Positions 48,410-55,848 of a DNA stretch of 64,000 nucleotides are shown here, one piece after another. Source of the stretch: Mycobacterium adipatum (GTDB lineage: Bacteria > Actinomycetota > Actinomycetes > Mycobacteriales > Mycobacteriaceae); the NCBI RefSeq assembly GCF_001644575.1, contig NZ_CP015596.1, positions 3,162,001 through 3,226,000 of the forward strand, in the 5' to 3' direction. The notes below the pieces were generated by a model. That model did no database searches, was not told the DNA's origin, and saw only the letters and a list, made by a program, of their open reading frames with translations. The position numbers and the translations under genes are program-made. How positions within the stretch are numbered: position 1 is the first letter of the stretch; each line of letters opens with the position of its first letter.

Positions 48410-49090
48410 ATGCCACCACATTTCATCGACGGCGAACCGCATACCCACACCGACCGGCCCAAGCGGGTACGCCGCCCGGGGGAGCCGCTGCGCATCGGTG
48501 TGGGCGGTCCGGTGGGGTCCGGCAAGACGGCCCTGGTGGCCGCCCTGTGCCGCCAGTTGCGCGATGAGATATCCCTGGCGGTGCTCACCAACGACATCTA
48601 CACCACCGAGGACGCCGATTTCCTGCGCAGGCATGCCGTCCTGCCGGACGAACGGATCGCCGCGGTACAGACCGGGGGCTGCCCGCACACCGCGATACGC
48701 GATGACATCACCGCCAACCTCGATGCCATCGACGACCTGATAGCCGCCAATCCCGGTCTGGACCTGATCCTGGTCGAATCGGGCGGCGACAACCTGACCG
48801 CGACATTCTCGTCCGGCCTGATCGACGTGCAGATCTTCGTCGTCGACGTCGCGGGTGGGGACAAGGTACCGCGCAAGGGCGGTCCCGGCGTGACCTACTC
48901 GGACCTGTTGGTGATCAACAAGACCGATCTGGCGCCGCTGGTCGGCGCCGACCTCGACGTGATGCGCCGGGACTCCACACAGGTGCGCGGTGAGCGGCCC
49001 TTCGTGCTCATCTCGCTCACCGACGACCCGACCGCCGCGCCGGTGTTGCAGTGGGTGCACGACCAGCTACAGATCCCGATCACCGCCTAG
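48410..49090 (+). CDS. ureG: urease accessory GTPase UreG
   Basis: 226-residue GTPase that drives nickel insertion. The P-loop is [11 protein letters not shown] near 32; [14 protein letters not shown], the metal motif [25 protein letters not shown] and [10 protein letters not shown] complete the G domain. The N-terminus ([17 protein letters not shown]) carries extra histidines, as mycobacterial UreG does. No ureE nickel chaperone gene is present, so this short His tail may hold nickel (inference). ATG 48410; the stop abuts ureD. Confidence 0.95.
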   Translation: MPPHFIDGEPHTHTDRPKRVRRPGEPLRIGVGGPVGSGKTALVAALCRQLRDEISLAVLTNDIYTTEDADFLRRHAVLPDERIAAVQTGGCPHTAIRDDITANLDAIDDLIAANPGLDLILVESGGDNLTATFSSGLIDVQIFVVDVAGGDKVPRKGGPGVTYSDLLVINKTDLAPLVGADLDVMRRDSTQVRGERPFVLISLTDDPTAAPVLQWVHDQLQIPITA

Positions 49091-49723
49091 ATGCGCTCCG
49101 ACGTTCTGCTGGTGGCGCGGCCCGGCCGTGGCCCGCATATCGAATGCGCCGGCGCACTGGCCGCACGCCGCACAGAACCCGATGTGGTGCACCTCCTTTC
49201 GGCGGCCGCGACACCGCTGGGCGGGGATGTCATCTCGGTGCGCATCATCGTGGAGGCGGGCGCGCGGCTGCGGGTCCGCAGCGCCGCCGCCAGTGTCGTG
49301 CTGCCGGGTGCGGCGAGCCTGCTGTCGCACAGTTCCTGGGATCTGGAAGTCGCCGGTGAACTCGATCTGGACCCCCAGCCCACCGTCGTGGCCGGCGGCG
49401 CACGCCACCACACCAGCACCCGGCTGAGGGTGGCAGAGGCCGCCACGGCCCGGGTTCGGGAGAGTGTGCAGATCGGCAGAATCGGTGAGGACCAGGGCTT
49501 TTGGTCCTCGGCGCTGCATGCCGATATCGGCGGCAGTCCGTTGTTGCGGCATCGTGTCGAGCTCGGCAGGGGATCGGTAGCCGATGACGTGCTGGGGACG
49601 CCGAAGGCGTGCGTCAGTGAACTACGTTATCCGGCAACAGGATTCGACAGCGCCGGCACAGTCCTGGAATTGGCCGGTGGCGGCAGCCTGTCGACGTGGC
49701 AGGGGCAGCGACTGGGCGGCTAA
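49091..49723 (+). CDS. ureD: urease accessory protein UreD
   Basis: 210-residue UreD/UreH, a beta-rich scaffold binding UreF and apo-urease. PLGGDVISVRIIVEAGARLRVRSAAAS and the TVVAGGARHHTSTRLRV strand are typical, though actinobacterial UreD is shorter and diverged. It starts on the base after the ureG stop and ends overlapping the convergent ndh by 4 bp. Last gene of the operon. Confidence 0.88.
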   Translation: MRSDVLLVARPGRGPHIECAGALAARRTEPDVVHLLSAAATPLGGDVISVRIIVEAGARLRVRSAAASVVLPGAASLLSHSSWDLEVAGELDLDPQPTVVAGGARHHTSTRLRVAEAATARVRESVQIGRIGEDQGFWSSALHADIGGSPLLRHRVELGRGSVADDVLGTPKACVSELRYPATGFDSAGTVLELAGGGSLSTWQGQRLGG

Positions 49724-51120
49724 CTGGCCGCCTTCTCGCCCTCCTGCACCGCGGCCGCGATCTCCTGAAGCTCCTCGATGCGGGTACGGGCATAGGCCTG
49801 CTGCTCGGTGATGGTCAGCTGACCGCGCTGCCGGCTGAGGAACGTGACCGCCCACGACAGCAGGGTGGCGATCTTGGTCTTGAAGCCGACCAGGTAGATC
49901 AGGTGCAGTCCCAGCCAGGCCAGCCACGCGAAGAACCCACTGAATTCGAACTTGTTCTTCTCGCCGAGGGGAATCTGGGCGACGGCGTTCCACTTCGACA
50001 CCGTGGCCATCGAGCCCTTGTCGAAGTACTTGAACGGCACCCGCGGCTTGGGCTTGGTGCCGTGTGCCCGGGCAGCGGCCTCGTTCTTGACGATCGCGGC
50101 GACGTACTTGCCGCCCTGGATGGCGCCCTGGGCCATCCCGGGCACGCCAGGTACGAAGGCCATATCTCCGATCACGAACACGTTGGGGTGACCGGGGATC
50201 GACAGATCCGGGTTGACGATCACGCGGCCGGCGCGGTCGATCTCGGTGTCGGACTGCGCGGCAAGGTCCCTGCCCAGCGGGCTGGCGGCCACACCGGCCG
50301 ACCACACCTTGCTGGCCGATTCGATCCGGCGCAGGCTGCCGTCCTGGTCCTTGACGGTGATGCCGTTGCGATCGACGTCGGTGACCATGGCGTTCAGCTG
50401 GATCTCGACGCCCATCTTCTCCAGCCGCTCCTTGGCCTTGAGGCCGAGCTTCTCACCCATGGGCGGCAATACGGCCGGTGCGGCATCGAGCAGGATGACG
50501 TGCGCCTCGGTGGGGTCGATGTGCCGGAAGCTGCCCTTGAGCGTCTGATCGGACAGCTCCTGGATCTGGCCCGCCATCTCGACACCGGTGGGCCCGGCGC
50601 CGACGACAACGAAGGTCAGCAGCTTTTTGCGGCGTTCCGGATCGCTGGACCGCTCGGCCTGCTCGAAGGCGCCGAGGATGCGGCCACGCAGTTCCAGCGC
50701 ATCATCGATGGTCTTCATACCCGGGGCGAACTCCGCGAAGTGGTCGTTGCCGAAGTACGACTGACCGGCGCCGGCGGCCAGGATCAACGTGTCGTAGGGC
50801 GTGCTGTAGGTATGCCCGAGCAGGATCGAGTCGACCGTCTTCTTCTCCAGGTCGATGTGCGTCACATCGCCGAGGAGCACCTGCGCATTGTCCTGCTTAC
50901 GCAGGATCAGTCGCGTCGGCGGGGCGATCTCGCCCTCGGAGATGATCCCGGTGGCCACTTGGTACAGCAGCGGCTGGAACAGGTGGTGGGTGGTGCGGGC
51001 GATCAGCTTGATGTCGACGTCGGCACGCTTGAGCGCCTGCGCGGCGTTCAGTCCGCCGAATCCCGAACCAACGATGACTACCTGGTGCCGATCCGATGCC
51101 GTGGCTCCGGGGTGGCTCAT
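49720..51120 (-). CDS. ndh: type II NADH dehydrogenase (NDH-2)
   Basis: 466-residue membrane-associated flavoenzyme that passes electrons from NADH to menaquinone without pumping protons; equivalent to Rv1854c, the main NADH oxidase of mycobacteria and a target in clofazimine/isoniazid biology. FAD fold VVIVGSGFGGLNAAQAL near 15; NADH fold FVVVGAGPTGVEMAGQIQE near 170; FAD closing motif VFVIGDMAFVPGVPGMAQGAIQGG. A C-terminal amphipathic/hydrophobic stretch (FFAWLAWLGLHLIYLVGF) anchors it to the membrane. ATG 51120 after TAGGAGCG. The upstream region contains TTGTTAATACAA-type and ACCCTAGGGT palindromes that may be regulatory. Confidence 0.95.
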   Translation of the reverse strand: MSHPGATASDRHQVVIVGSGFGGLNAAQALKRADVDIKLIARTTHHLFQPLLYQVATGIISEGEIAPPTRLILRKQDNAQVLLGDVTHIDLEKKTVDSILLGHTYSTPYDTLILAAGAGQSYFGNDHFAEFAPGMKTIDDALELRGRILGAFEQAERSSDPERRKKLLTFVVVGAGPTGVEMAGQIQELSDQTLKGSFRHIDPTEAHVILLDAAPAVLPPMGEKLGLKAKERLEKMGVEIQLNAMVTDVDRNGITVKDQDGSLRRIESASKVWSAGVAASPLGRDLAAQSDTEIDRAGRVIVNPDLSIPGHPNVFVIGDMAFVPGVPGMAQGAIQGGKYVAAIVKNEAAARAHGTKPKPRVPFKYFDKGSMATVSKWNAVAQIPLGEKNKFEFSGFFAWLAWLGLHLIYLVGFKTKIATLLSWAVTFLSRQRGQLTITEQQAYARTRIEELQEIAAAVQEGEKAAS

Positions 51121-51167
51121 CTGACGCTCCTAGCGAAGTACTTTGTTAATACAACCCTAGGGTAGTC

Positions 51168-51203
51168 GGTGCCCATCCCACCAGCGCGGTGAGATGGGGC
51201 ACC
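51168..51203 (-). terminator. candidate hairpin between ndh start and LLM gene
   Basis: GGTGCCCATC and GATGGGGCACC pair over about 10 bp with one bulge, around a 15-nt loop, in the 101-bp gap between the LLM gene stop and the ndh start. No T-tract. It could end a transcript coming from ndh's neighbourhood, or be part of the ndh leader. Confidence 0.35.
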
Positions 51204-51221
51204 CACCAAGAGTTCACCTCG

Positions 51222-52148
51222 CTACCCGGCCAGCACCGGCTTCAGCGCCTCGGCCACCGCGGTCACACCGCCGGGCACGTAACCGCCCATCGTCACCGGG
51301 CTGAGGATCACACCGTCGACGCCGACGTCGTAGACCTTGTCCTTGAGCTGTTCGGCGACCTGTTCGGGGCTGCCGAAGACGGCCTGTTGCTTGAAATCGT
51401 CGGGAATCATGTCCGCGGTGAACTGCTCGCCGATCAAGGCGATGACCAGCATGCTGGTCTCCAGGGTGGCCGGGTCGCGGTCGATCTCCTCGCATCGCTG
51501 ACGCACGACGTCGAGTTTGCGGGGCAGTTCGTCGAAGCCGGCGATGATGTTGAGGTGGTCGAAGTGCCGTGCGGCCAGCGGGATGGTCTTCTTCTCGCCG
51601 CTGCCGCCGATCATCAGCGGGATATGTTCGCGGAAGCGGGGATTGGCGAAGGCTTCTTGGGTTTTGTAGTAGGCGCCGTCAAATGTGACGCGCTCACCCT
51701 TGAGCATCGGCACAATGATCTGCAGTGCCTCGTCGAGCTTCTTGAAACGGTCGGTGAAGGTGCCGAATTCGAATCCGAGGCTGTCGTGCTCGAGCTCGAA
51801 CCACCCGGTGCCGATGCCCAGGATGGCGCGACCCTGGCTGATCACGTCCAAGGTGGTGATGGCCTTGGTGAGCACGGTGGGGTTGCGGTAGGTGTTGCCG
51901 GTGACCAGGGTTCCCAGCTGAACCCGCTCGGTGGCGTTCGCCAGCGCGCCCAGGGCGGTATAGGCCTCCAACATCGGCTCTTCGGGCGCGCCGAGGCCGG
52001 GCAGTTGGTAGAAGTGGTCCATCAGGAAAACCGAGTCGAAGCCGGCGGATTCGGCTTCCCGAGCTTGCGCGATGACCGTCGGGAACAGGTCCGCGACGCC
52101 GGTGCCGTAGGAAAAGTTGGGGATCTGAAGTCCAAGTCGAATGGCCAT
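51222..52148 (-). CDS. F420-dependent LLM-class oxidoreductase
   Basis: 308-residue luciferase-like monooxygenase fold protein equivalent to Rv1855c. The TIM-barrel signatures are AREAESAGFDSVFLMDHF, VQLGTLVTGNTYRNP, TLDVISQGRAILGIGTGWFE and HIPLMIGGSGEKKTIPLAARHFDHLNI. The last motif is characteristic of F420-using members. Substrate unknown. ATG 52148 (MAIRLGLQIPNFSYG) is chosen over an upstream in-frame ATG that adds six residues. Follows the SDR gene on the same strand after 68 bp. Confidence 0.87.
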   Translation of the reverse strand: MAIRLGLQIPNFSYGTGVADLFPTVIAQAREAESAGFDSVFLMDHFYQLPGLGAPEEPMLEAYTALGALANATERVQLGTLVTGNTYRNPTVLTKAITTLDVISQGRAILGIGTGWFELEHDSLGFEFGTFTDRFKKLDEALQIIVPMLKGERVTFDGAYYKTQEAFANPRFREHIPLMIGGSGEKKTIPLAARHFDHLNIIAGFDELPRKLDVVRQRCEEIDRDPATLETSMLVIALIGEQFTADMIPDDFKQQAVFGSPEQVAEQLKDKVYDVGVDGVILSPVTMGGYVPGGVTAVAEALKPVLAG

Positions 52149-52216
52149 GGGCTCACGTAACCACAACTAAGCGGAGCGGTCACCCCGTTTTAGCTCGGGG
52201 CGAACAAGGGAATATC

Positions 52217-52888
52217 TCAGCCGAAGTCGGCGAGCGCACCCTGACTGACGTGCAGCGTCTCGCCGGTGATGTGCCGAGCCGCCGGCGTGGTGAGAAACAT
52301 TGCGAGACGGGTGATCTCGTCGGCGGTGCTGGCGGGTGAGCCGGACAGTCCGTCGTAGCCGGGCTCCGCGCTGCGGCCGGCGGCCACCAGGTTGATGGTG
52401 ATACCGCGGATGCCGAAGTGGGCGGCCTGGCCCGAGGTCCAGTTCGACAGTGCCGCCTTGATGGCGGCATCGGCGCTGCCGTCGGCGGGGTTGGACGGCA
52501 GCACGTTGATGATCGATCCGCCCGAGCTGAGCTGGTCGCCGAGCACCGAAACCGTCAACACCGCCGACAGGACCACGGTGTCCAGCGCGTGCCGCCACGC
52601 CGAGGCGCGCTCGGACAAGGTGTGGGTCCGTGGGTCGCCCGCGTTCCAGCGGGGGGCCGGCACGTTGACGATGCCGTCCAGGTGCTGCGGAAAGGCGCCG
52701 CGGGCCGCTTCGAGGCTGGCCGGGTCGTTGTTGTCGAACACCACGTAGTCGACGTCGAGTTCTTTTGCGGCGACTTCGAGCTCGGCGCGCTGGGCACCGG
52801 CGATCACCACGTTGTTGCCCGCGTCGCGGAATCCGCTCGCGATCACGCGACCCAGTTCGGTATCGCCACCGGTGACGAGCAACTCCAT
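52217..52888 (-). CDS. SDR-fold protein, probably degenerate (Rv1856c-like)
   Basis: 223-residue Rossmann protein equivalent to Rv1856c. The N-terminal turn is VTGGDTELGRVIA, loosely the classical TGxxxGxG. The strand with IINVLPSNPADGSADAAIK has the active-site Lys, but the YxxxK tyrosine is replaced by Asp, so it may not be an active dehydrogenase. Other SDR features (FGIRGITINLVAAGRSAEPG, then the substrate loop and TLHVSQGALADFG) are kept. ATG 52888 after AAGGAGGTCCC. A TACTG/CAGTA palindrome lies 47 bp upstream. Confidence 0.8.
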   Translation of the reverse strand: MELLVTGGDTELGRVIASGFRDAGNNVVIAGAQRAELEVAAKELDVDYVVFDNNDPASLEAARGAFPQHLDGIVNVPAPRWNAGDPRTHTLSERASAWRHALDTVVLSAVLTVSVLGDQLSSGGSIINVLPSNPADGSADAAIKAALSNWTSGQAAHFGIRGITINLVAAGRSAEPGYDGLSGSPASTADEITRLAMFLTTPAARHITGETLHVSQGALADFG

Positions 52889-52933
52889 GGGACCTCCTTG
52901 GTTCAGCGCTGAAGCCAGCGAGTGACGATTATG

Positions 52934-53125
52934 TTACTGGACAGTAGCTAGCTGGGGGAAATCTGACGCGCCAGGCTTCCACCCCCGTTGCGGGCGTCGG
53001 TAACGGATCGCGGTATGGCGGCGACACATGGTGCAGAACCCCACCGTCGGCGTCGAGCGGTACACCCGGACGCCAACGGTGGACTCCGTCGTGGGGCAAT
53101 CGCTCAGCAACGGCGAGAGCCGCAC
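52934..53125 (-). CDS. candidate small Cys/His-rich protein, 63 residues
   Basis: A 63-codon frame with GTG start at 53125. It contains three cysteines and a histidine in DCPTTES and GFCTMCRRHT, which could bind zinc, followed by a basic segment (RYRRPQRGWKPG). About 85% of third codon positions are G or C in its first 45 codons, like the neighbouring real genes, which supports coding. No clear ribosome site. It is divergent from apa and lies upstream of the SDR gene on the same strand. It accounts for most of the 335-bp gap. No family recognised. Confidence 0.45.
   Translation of the reverse strand: MRLSPLLSDCPTTESTVGVRVYRSTPTVGFCTMCRRHTAIRYRRPQRGWKPGASDFPQLATVQ
52935..52946. promoter_or_regulatory. 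palindrome upstream of SDR gene
   Basis: TACTG-GA-CAGTA, about 47 bp before the SDR ATG; a TetR-like operator in form. It overlaps the end of the candidate small ORF. Confidence 0.35.
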
Positions 53126-53188
53126 TCTGCGTAGGCTTTATCCGCCTTCAGCAACCTCCCAGTTTTCCGCTTAATGAGCAACTCGCAC

Positions 53189-53216
53189 TTGCGTCACGGC
53201 CGTAACACGGTAGTTT
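53189..53216 (+). promoter_or_regulatory. promoter of apa (leaderless)
   Basis: TTGCGT (53189-53194) and TAGTTT (53211-53216), spacing 16 bp, with 7 nt to the ATG at 53224. The spacer region carries GTCACGGCCGTAACA, two GTnAC elements that resemble loosely defined MtrA sites; this is only suggestive. Confidence 0.55.
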
Positions 53217-53223
53217 CTTCACC

Positions 53224-54195
53224 ATGGATCAGTCGGACGTGAACTCCTCACACCGCAAGCGGCTCGGCAAGCGGCTTTCGGTCGCCGCGGCGGTGGCGTC
53301 CGCGGCGGCCCTGGCCCTGCCGGTCGCGGTATCGCATGCCGAGCCGGTGCCGCCCGCCCCGGCGCCGGCCCCTGCCGAACCGACACCGGCACCGCCCCCA
53401 CCCGGCGCCCCCGTACCGCCGGCCGCGCCGCTGCCTCCGGGCGTGCCGCCCCCGCCGGCCGATCCCAACGCGCCTCCGGTCGACCCGAATGCCCCGCCGC
53501 CGCCGCCGGCGCCCGAGCCCAACCGGGTCAACAATGCCCCCGGTGGTTTCAGTTACCTGCTGCCCGACGGGTGGAAGGTGGCCGACGCGACCCAGCTGTC
53601 CTACGGCCAGGCGCTGCTGACCAAGATCCCGCCGGCCGGCACCGAACAACCGCCGAACGACACCAGCGTGCTGCTGGGCCGGCTCGACATGAAGCTGTTC
53701 GCCGGGTCCGAGGCGGACAACGCCAAGGCGGCGGCTCGACTGGCCTCCGACATGGGTGAGTTCTTCATGCCCTTCCCGGGGACGCGTCTCAATCAGGAGA
53801 CCACGCCGCTGACCGCGGGCGACCTCACCGGCACCGCGTCCTACTACGAGGTGAAGTTCACCGACACCAGCAAGCCGACCGGGCAGATCTGGGCCGGTGT
53901 CGTGGGTGCCCCCGCCGCGGCCGCGCGCGGGCAACGTGCGCCCGAACGCTGGTTCGTGGTGTGGCTGGGCACGGCCAACAACCCGGTGGACAAGGGTGCC
54001 GCGGTGGCGCTGGCGCAGTCCATCCGGCCGTGGAGCCCGCCGCCTCCGCCTCCGCCGCCGGACCCGAATGCGCCGCCACCGCCGCCGGATCCCAACGCCC
54101 CGCCGCCGGACCCGAATGCGCCGCCGCCGCGACCCGGTCTCGGTGTGCCCGTGCCGGTCGATCCGAACAGCGCCCCCGGGATGCTGCCGGCGTAG
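53224..54195 (+). CDS. apa: Apa/MPT32 alanine-proline-rich secreted antigen (FAP)
   Basis: 323-residue secreted glycoprotein equivalent to Rv1860, the fibronectin-attachment protein. The signal peptide is about 1-39 ([21 protein letters not shown] ... VSHA-EP). A Pro/Ala N-terminal region (40-100), the conserved globular part starting at [15 protein letters not shown] (about 105-270), and a C-terminal tail of DPNAPPP repeats follow. In pathogens Apa is O-mannosylated at Thr and is an adhesin. Length is close to the M. tuberculosis protein (325). ATG 53224 from a leaderless promoter. Confidence 0.92.
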   Translation: MDQSDVNSSHRKRLGKRLSVAAAVASAAALALPVAVSHAEPVPPAPAPAPAEPTPAPPPPGAPVPPAAPLPPGVPPPPADPNAPPVDPNAPPPPPAPEPNRVNNAPGGFSYLLPDGWKVADATQLSYGQALLTKIPPAGTEQPPNDTSVLLGRLDMKLFAGSEADNAKAAARLASDMGEFFMPFPGTRLNQETTPLTAGDLTGTASYYEVKFTDTSKPTGQIWAGVVGAPAAAARGQRAPERWFVVWLGTANNPVDKGAAVALAQSIRPWSPPPPPPPPDPNAPPPPPDPNAPPPDPNAPPPRPGLGVPVPVDPNSAPGMLPA

Positions 54196-54393
54196 TCGGC
54201 ACTGATCGACGCACTGTCGCCCTGAGCGGGCTGCCGTGGATGCATCTGCACGGTACGGCTCTCAGGGCGGCATTGCGTAAGCGTGCCGGGCGATGGCCGA
54301 TCGTGGCTGTTTCGGCGGCGTGATCGTTACCTTGAGCTGGTAATCCAGAGGCTAAGGGTCGGCCGTCCGTGGCGGGCCCGGGGAGGATGTCTC

Positions 54394-54657
54394 ATGGGCA
54401 CCATCATCGGAACCATCATCTTCGGCGCAGTGATCGGCGTGTTGGCGCGACTGGTCATACCCGGCAAGCAATCGATCGGATGGCTCATTACCATCGCGCT
54501 CGGCGTAGCCGGTGCCCTCATCGGTTATTGGGTCTGGGGTCTGGTAGCCAGCGAGGGCAACACCGACACGGGCGGTATCGACTGGATCAGGTGGGCAATC
54601 AGCATCGCCGCTGCGGCGGTCTTGACTCTCGGTTACACGGCAGCAACTAAGAAGTAG
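54394..54657 (+). CDS. GlsB/YeaQ/YmgE-family small membrane protein (first copy)
   Basis: 87-residue, three-helix membrane protein with the transglycosylase-associated/GlsB pattern: an initial helix MGTIIGTIIFGAVIGVLARLV, the PGKQSIGWLITIALGVAGALIGYWV glycine-rich second helix and a final hydrophobic segment. Such proteins are stress-linked but of unknown function. ATG 54394 after GGGGAGGATG. Nine bases upstream of a second, related gene, so they likely form a pair. Confidence 0.8.
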   Translation: MGTIIGTIIFGAVIGVLARLVIPGKQSIGWLITIALGVAGALIGYWVWGLVASEGNTDTGGIDWIRWAISIAAAAVLTLGYTAATKK

Positions 54658-54666
54658 GTAGCGCCG

Positions 54667-54963
54667 TTGAGTACTGCCGAACAACTCTATCTGGCATTGG
54701 CGCCACCGGCCGCGGTGACCTGGTTGAGCTATCTCGTCATCGGGGGGATAGCGGGTTGGCTGGCAGGCAAGCTGGTTCCCAGCATAGAGACTGGAATCCT
54801 GCTCAACGTTGTCATCGGCGTCATTGGCGGCTATATCGGTGGTTTCCTGCTCAGCTTTTTCCTCGGCACCGCGGGCGGCGGTTGGTGGTTCACGCTGTTC
54901 ACCGCGGTACTGGGATCGGTCATCCTGTTGTGGATCGTCGGCTTGGTGACCAAGAAGTCCTGA
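54667..54963 (+). CDS. GlsB/YeaQ-family small membrane protein (second copy)
   Basis: 98-residue paralogue of the gene just upstream. Three helices: SYLVIGGIAGWLAGKLVPS, LLNVVIGVIGGYIGGFLLSFF and FTLFTAVLGSVILLWIVGLV, ending in KKS. The glycine-zipper centre GGIAGWLAGKL and GGYIGGF are family marks. TTG at 54667 is the only sensible start (MSTAEQLYLALAPP). Convergent with the CAAX protease gene, 24 bp between stops. Confidence 0.78.
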   Translation: MSTAEQLYLALAPPAAVTWLSYLVIGGIAGWLAGKLVPSIETGILLNVVIGVIGGYIGGFLLSFFLGTAGGGWWFTLFTAVLGSVILLWIVGLVTKKS

Positions 54964-54987
54964 GCCGGGCGCAGGGGCGTGCCGCCC

Positions 54988-55764
54988 TCAGGTGGACGCG
55001 TGCCACACCAGGGCGGCCGCCAACGCACCCATGCCGTTCAGCGACCAGTGCAACGCGATCGGGGCGATCAGACTGCCGCTGCGGCGGCGCAGCCAGGTGA
55101 ACACGAAGCCGGCGGCCGCGGTGGCGATCACGGCGCCGACGACACCGGCGACCATCCCGAAGACGCCGCCGCCGAGAAGACGTGAGAATCCGACATTGCC
55201 GCTGGTGAGGCCGAAGGAACTGGCGATATGCCAGAGGCCGAACAGCAGTGATCCGGCGGCAGCGACGCCGCGGAAGCCCCACGCGCGGTCCAACGCGCCG
55301 TGCAGTACGCCCCGGAAGGCGAGTTCCTCGGGGATGACGGTCTGCAACGGGATGATGACCATCGACGCGATCAGGGCGCCCGACAACGTCGCATAGTGGT
55401 TGTTCATGAACATCGGGCGCGTCCAGGGCAGCAGTGCACCGATGGCGATGACGGTCAACACGATCCCGACGACGGCCGCGGCGTACCCGGCGCCCGAGCG
55501 CCACTGCTCGCGGCCCAGGCCGAGTTCGGACCAGCCCAGCCCGCGGGAGCGCACCAACACCACCAGGCCCACCGCTGCAGCAGGCACGATCACGACATTG
55601 GCCCACGGTGTGGTGAAATGCGCCACCAGATTGGTGAGCGCCAGCACCACCACGACGATCGCGACGTCGGCATAAACCCGGAAATGGTGCAGCGCCGACA
55701 ACTGCCCGACCAGTGGATGGGCAGGCATTTCGATCGGTGGGGCCACCACGCCGGCGTCAGACAT
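54988..55764 (-). CDS. CPBP/CAAX-type membrane metalloprotease
   Basis: 258-residue membrane protein equivalent to Rv1863c. About seven helices; the CPBP motifs are PEELAFRGVLHG (EExxxR), FGLWHIASS and ALHWSLN, which place the active-site Glu and His residues in the membrane. Bacterial homologues are bacteriocin-processing or self-immunity proteases; the substrate here is unknown. ATG 55764 is chosen (MSDAGVVAPPIEMPAH); the frame is open for 490 codons upstream, opposite the CoA-transferase gene, but that is a shadow. Divergent from the CoA-transferase gene. Confidence 0.83.
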   Translation of the reverse strand: MSDAGVVAPPIEMPAHPLVGQLSALHHFRVYADVAIVVVVLALTNLVAHFTTPWANVVIVPAAAVGLVVLVRSRGLGWSELGLGREQWRSGAGYAAAVVGIVLTVIAIGALLPWTRPMFMNNHYATLSGALIASMVIIPLQTVIPEELAFRGVLHGALDRAWGFRGVAAAGSLLFGLWHIASSFGLTSGNVGFSRLLGGGVFGMVAGVVGAVIATAAAGFVFTWLRRRSGSLIAPIALHWSLNGMGALAAALVWHAST

Positions 55765-55801
55765 CGACTGCCAGTGTACGTGCTGCGGTTGTCTACCTAA
55801 G

Positions 55802-55821
55802 TTAGCGAACTGACACGCTAA
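55802..55821. promoter_or_regulatory. operator-like palindrome upstream of CoA-transferase operon
   Basis: TTAGCGAACTGACACGCTAA: perfect 6-bp arms (TTAGCG/CGCTAA) 8 bp apart. It overlaps the -10 TAAGGT (55819-55824) of the downstream operon, so a bound repressor would block transcription. The regulator is not in the window. Confidence 0.55.
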
Positions 55822-55848
55822 GGTGTCGAGCGTGCTGAGGATGACGCG

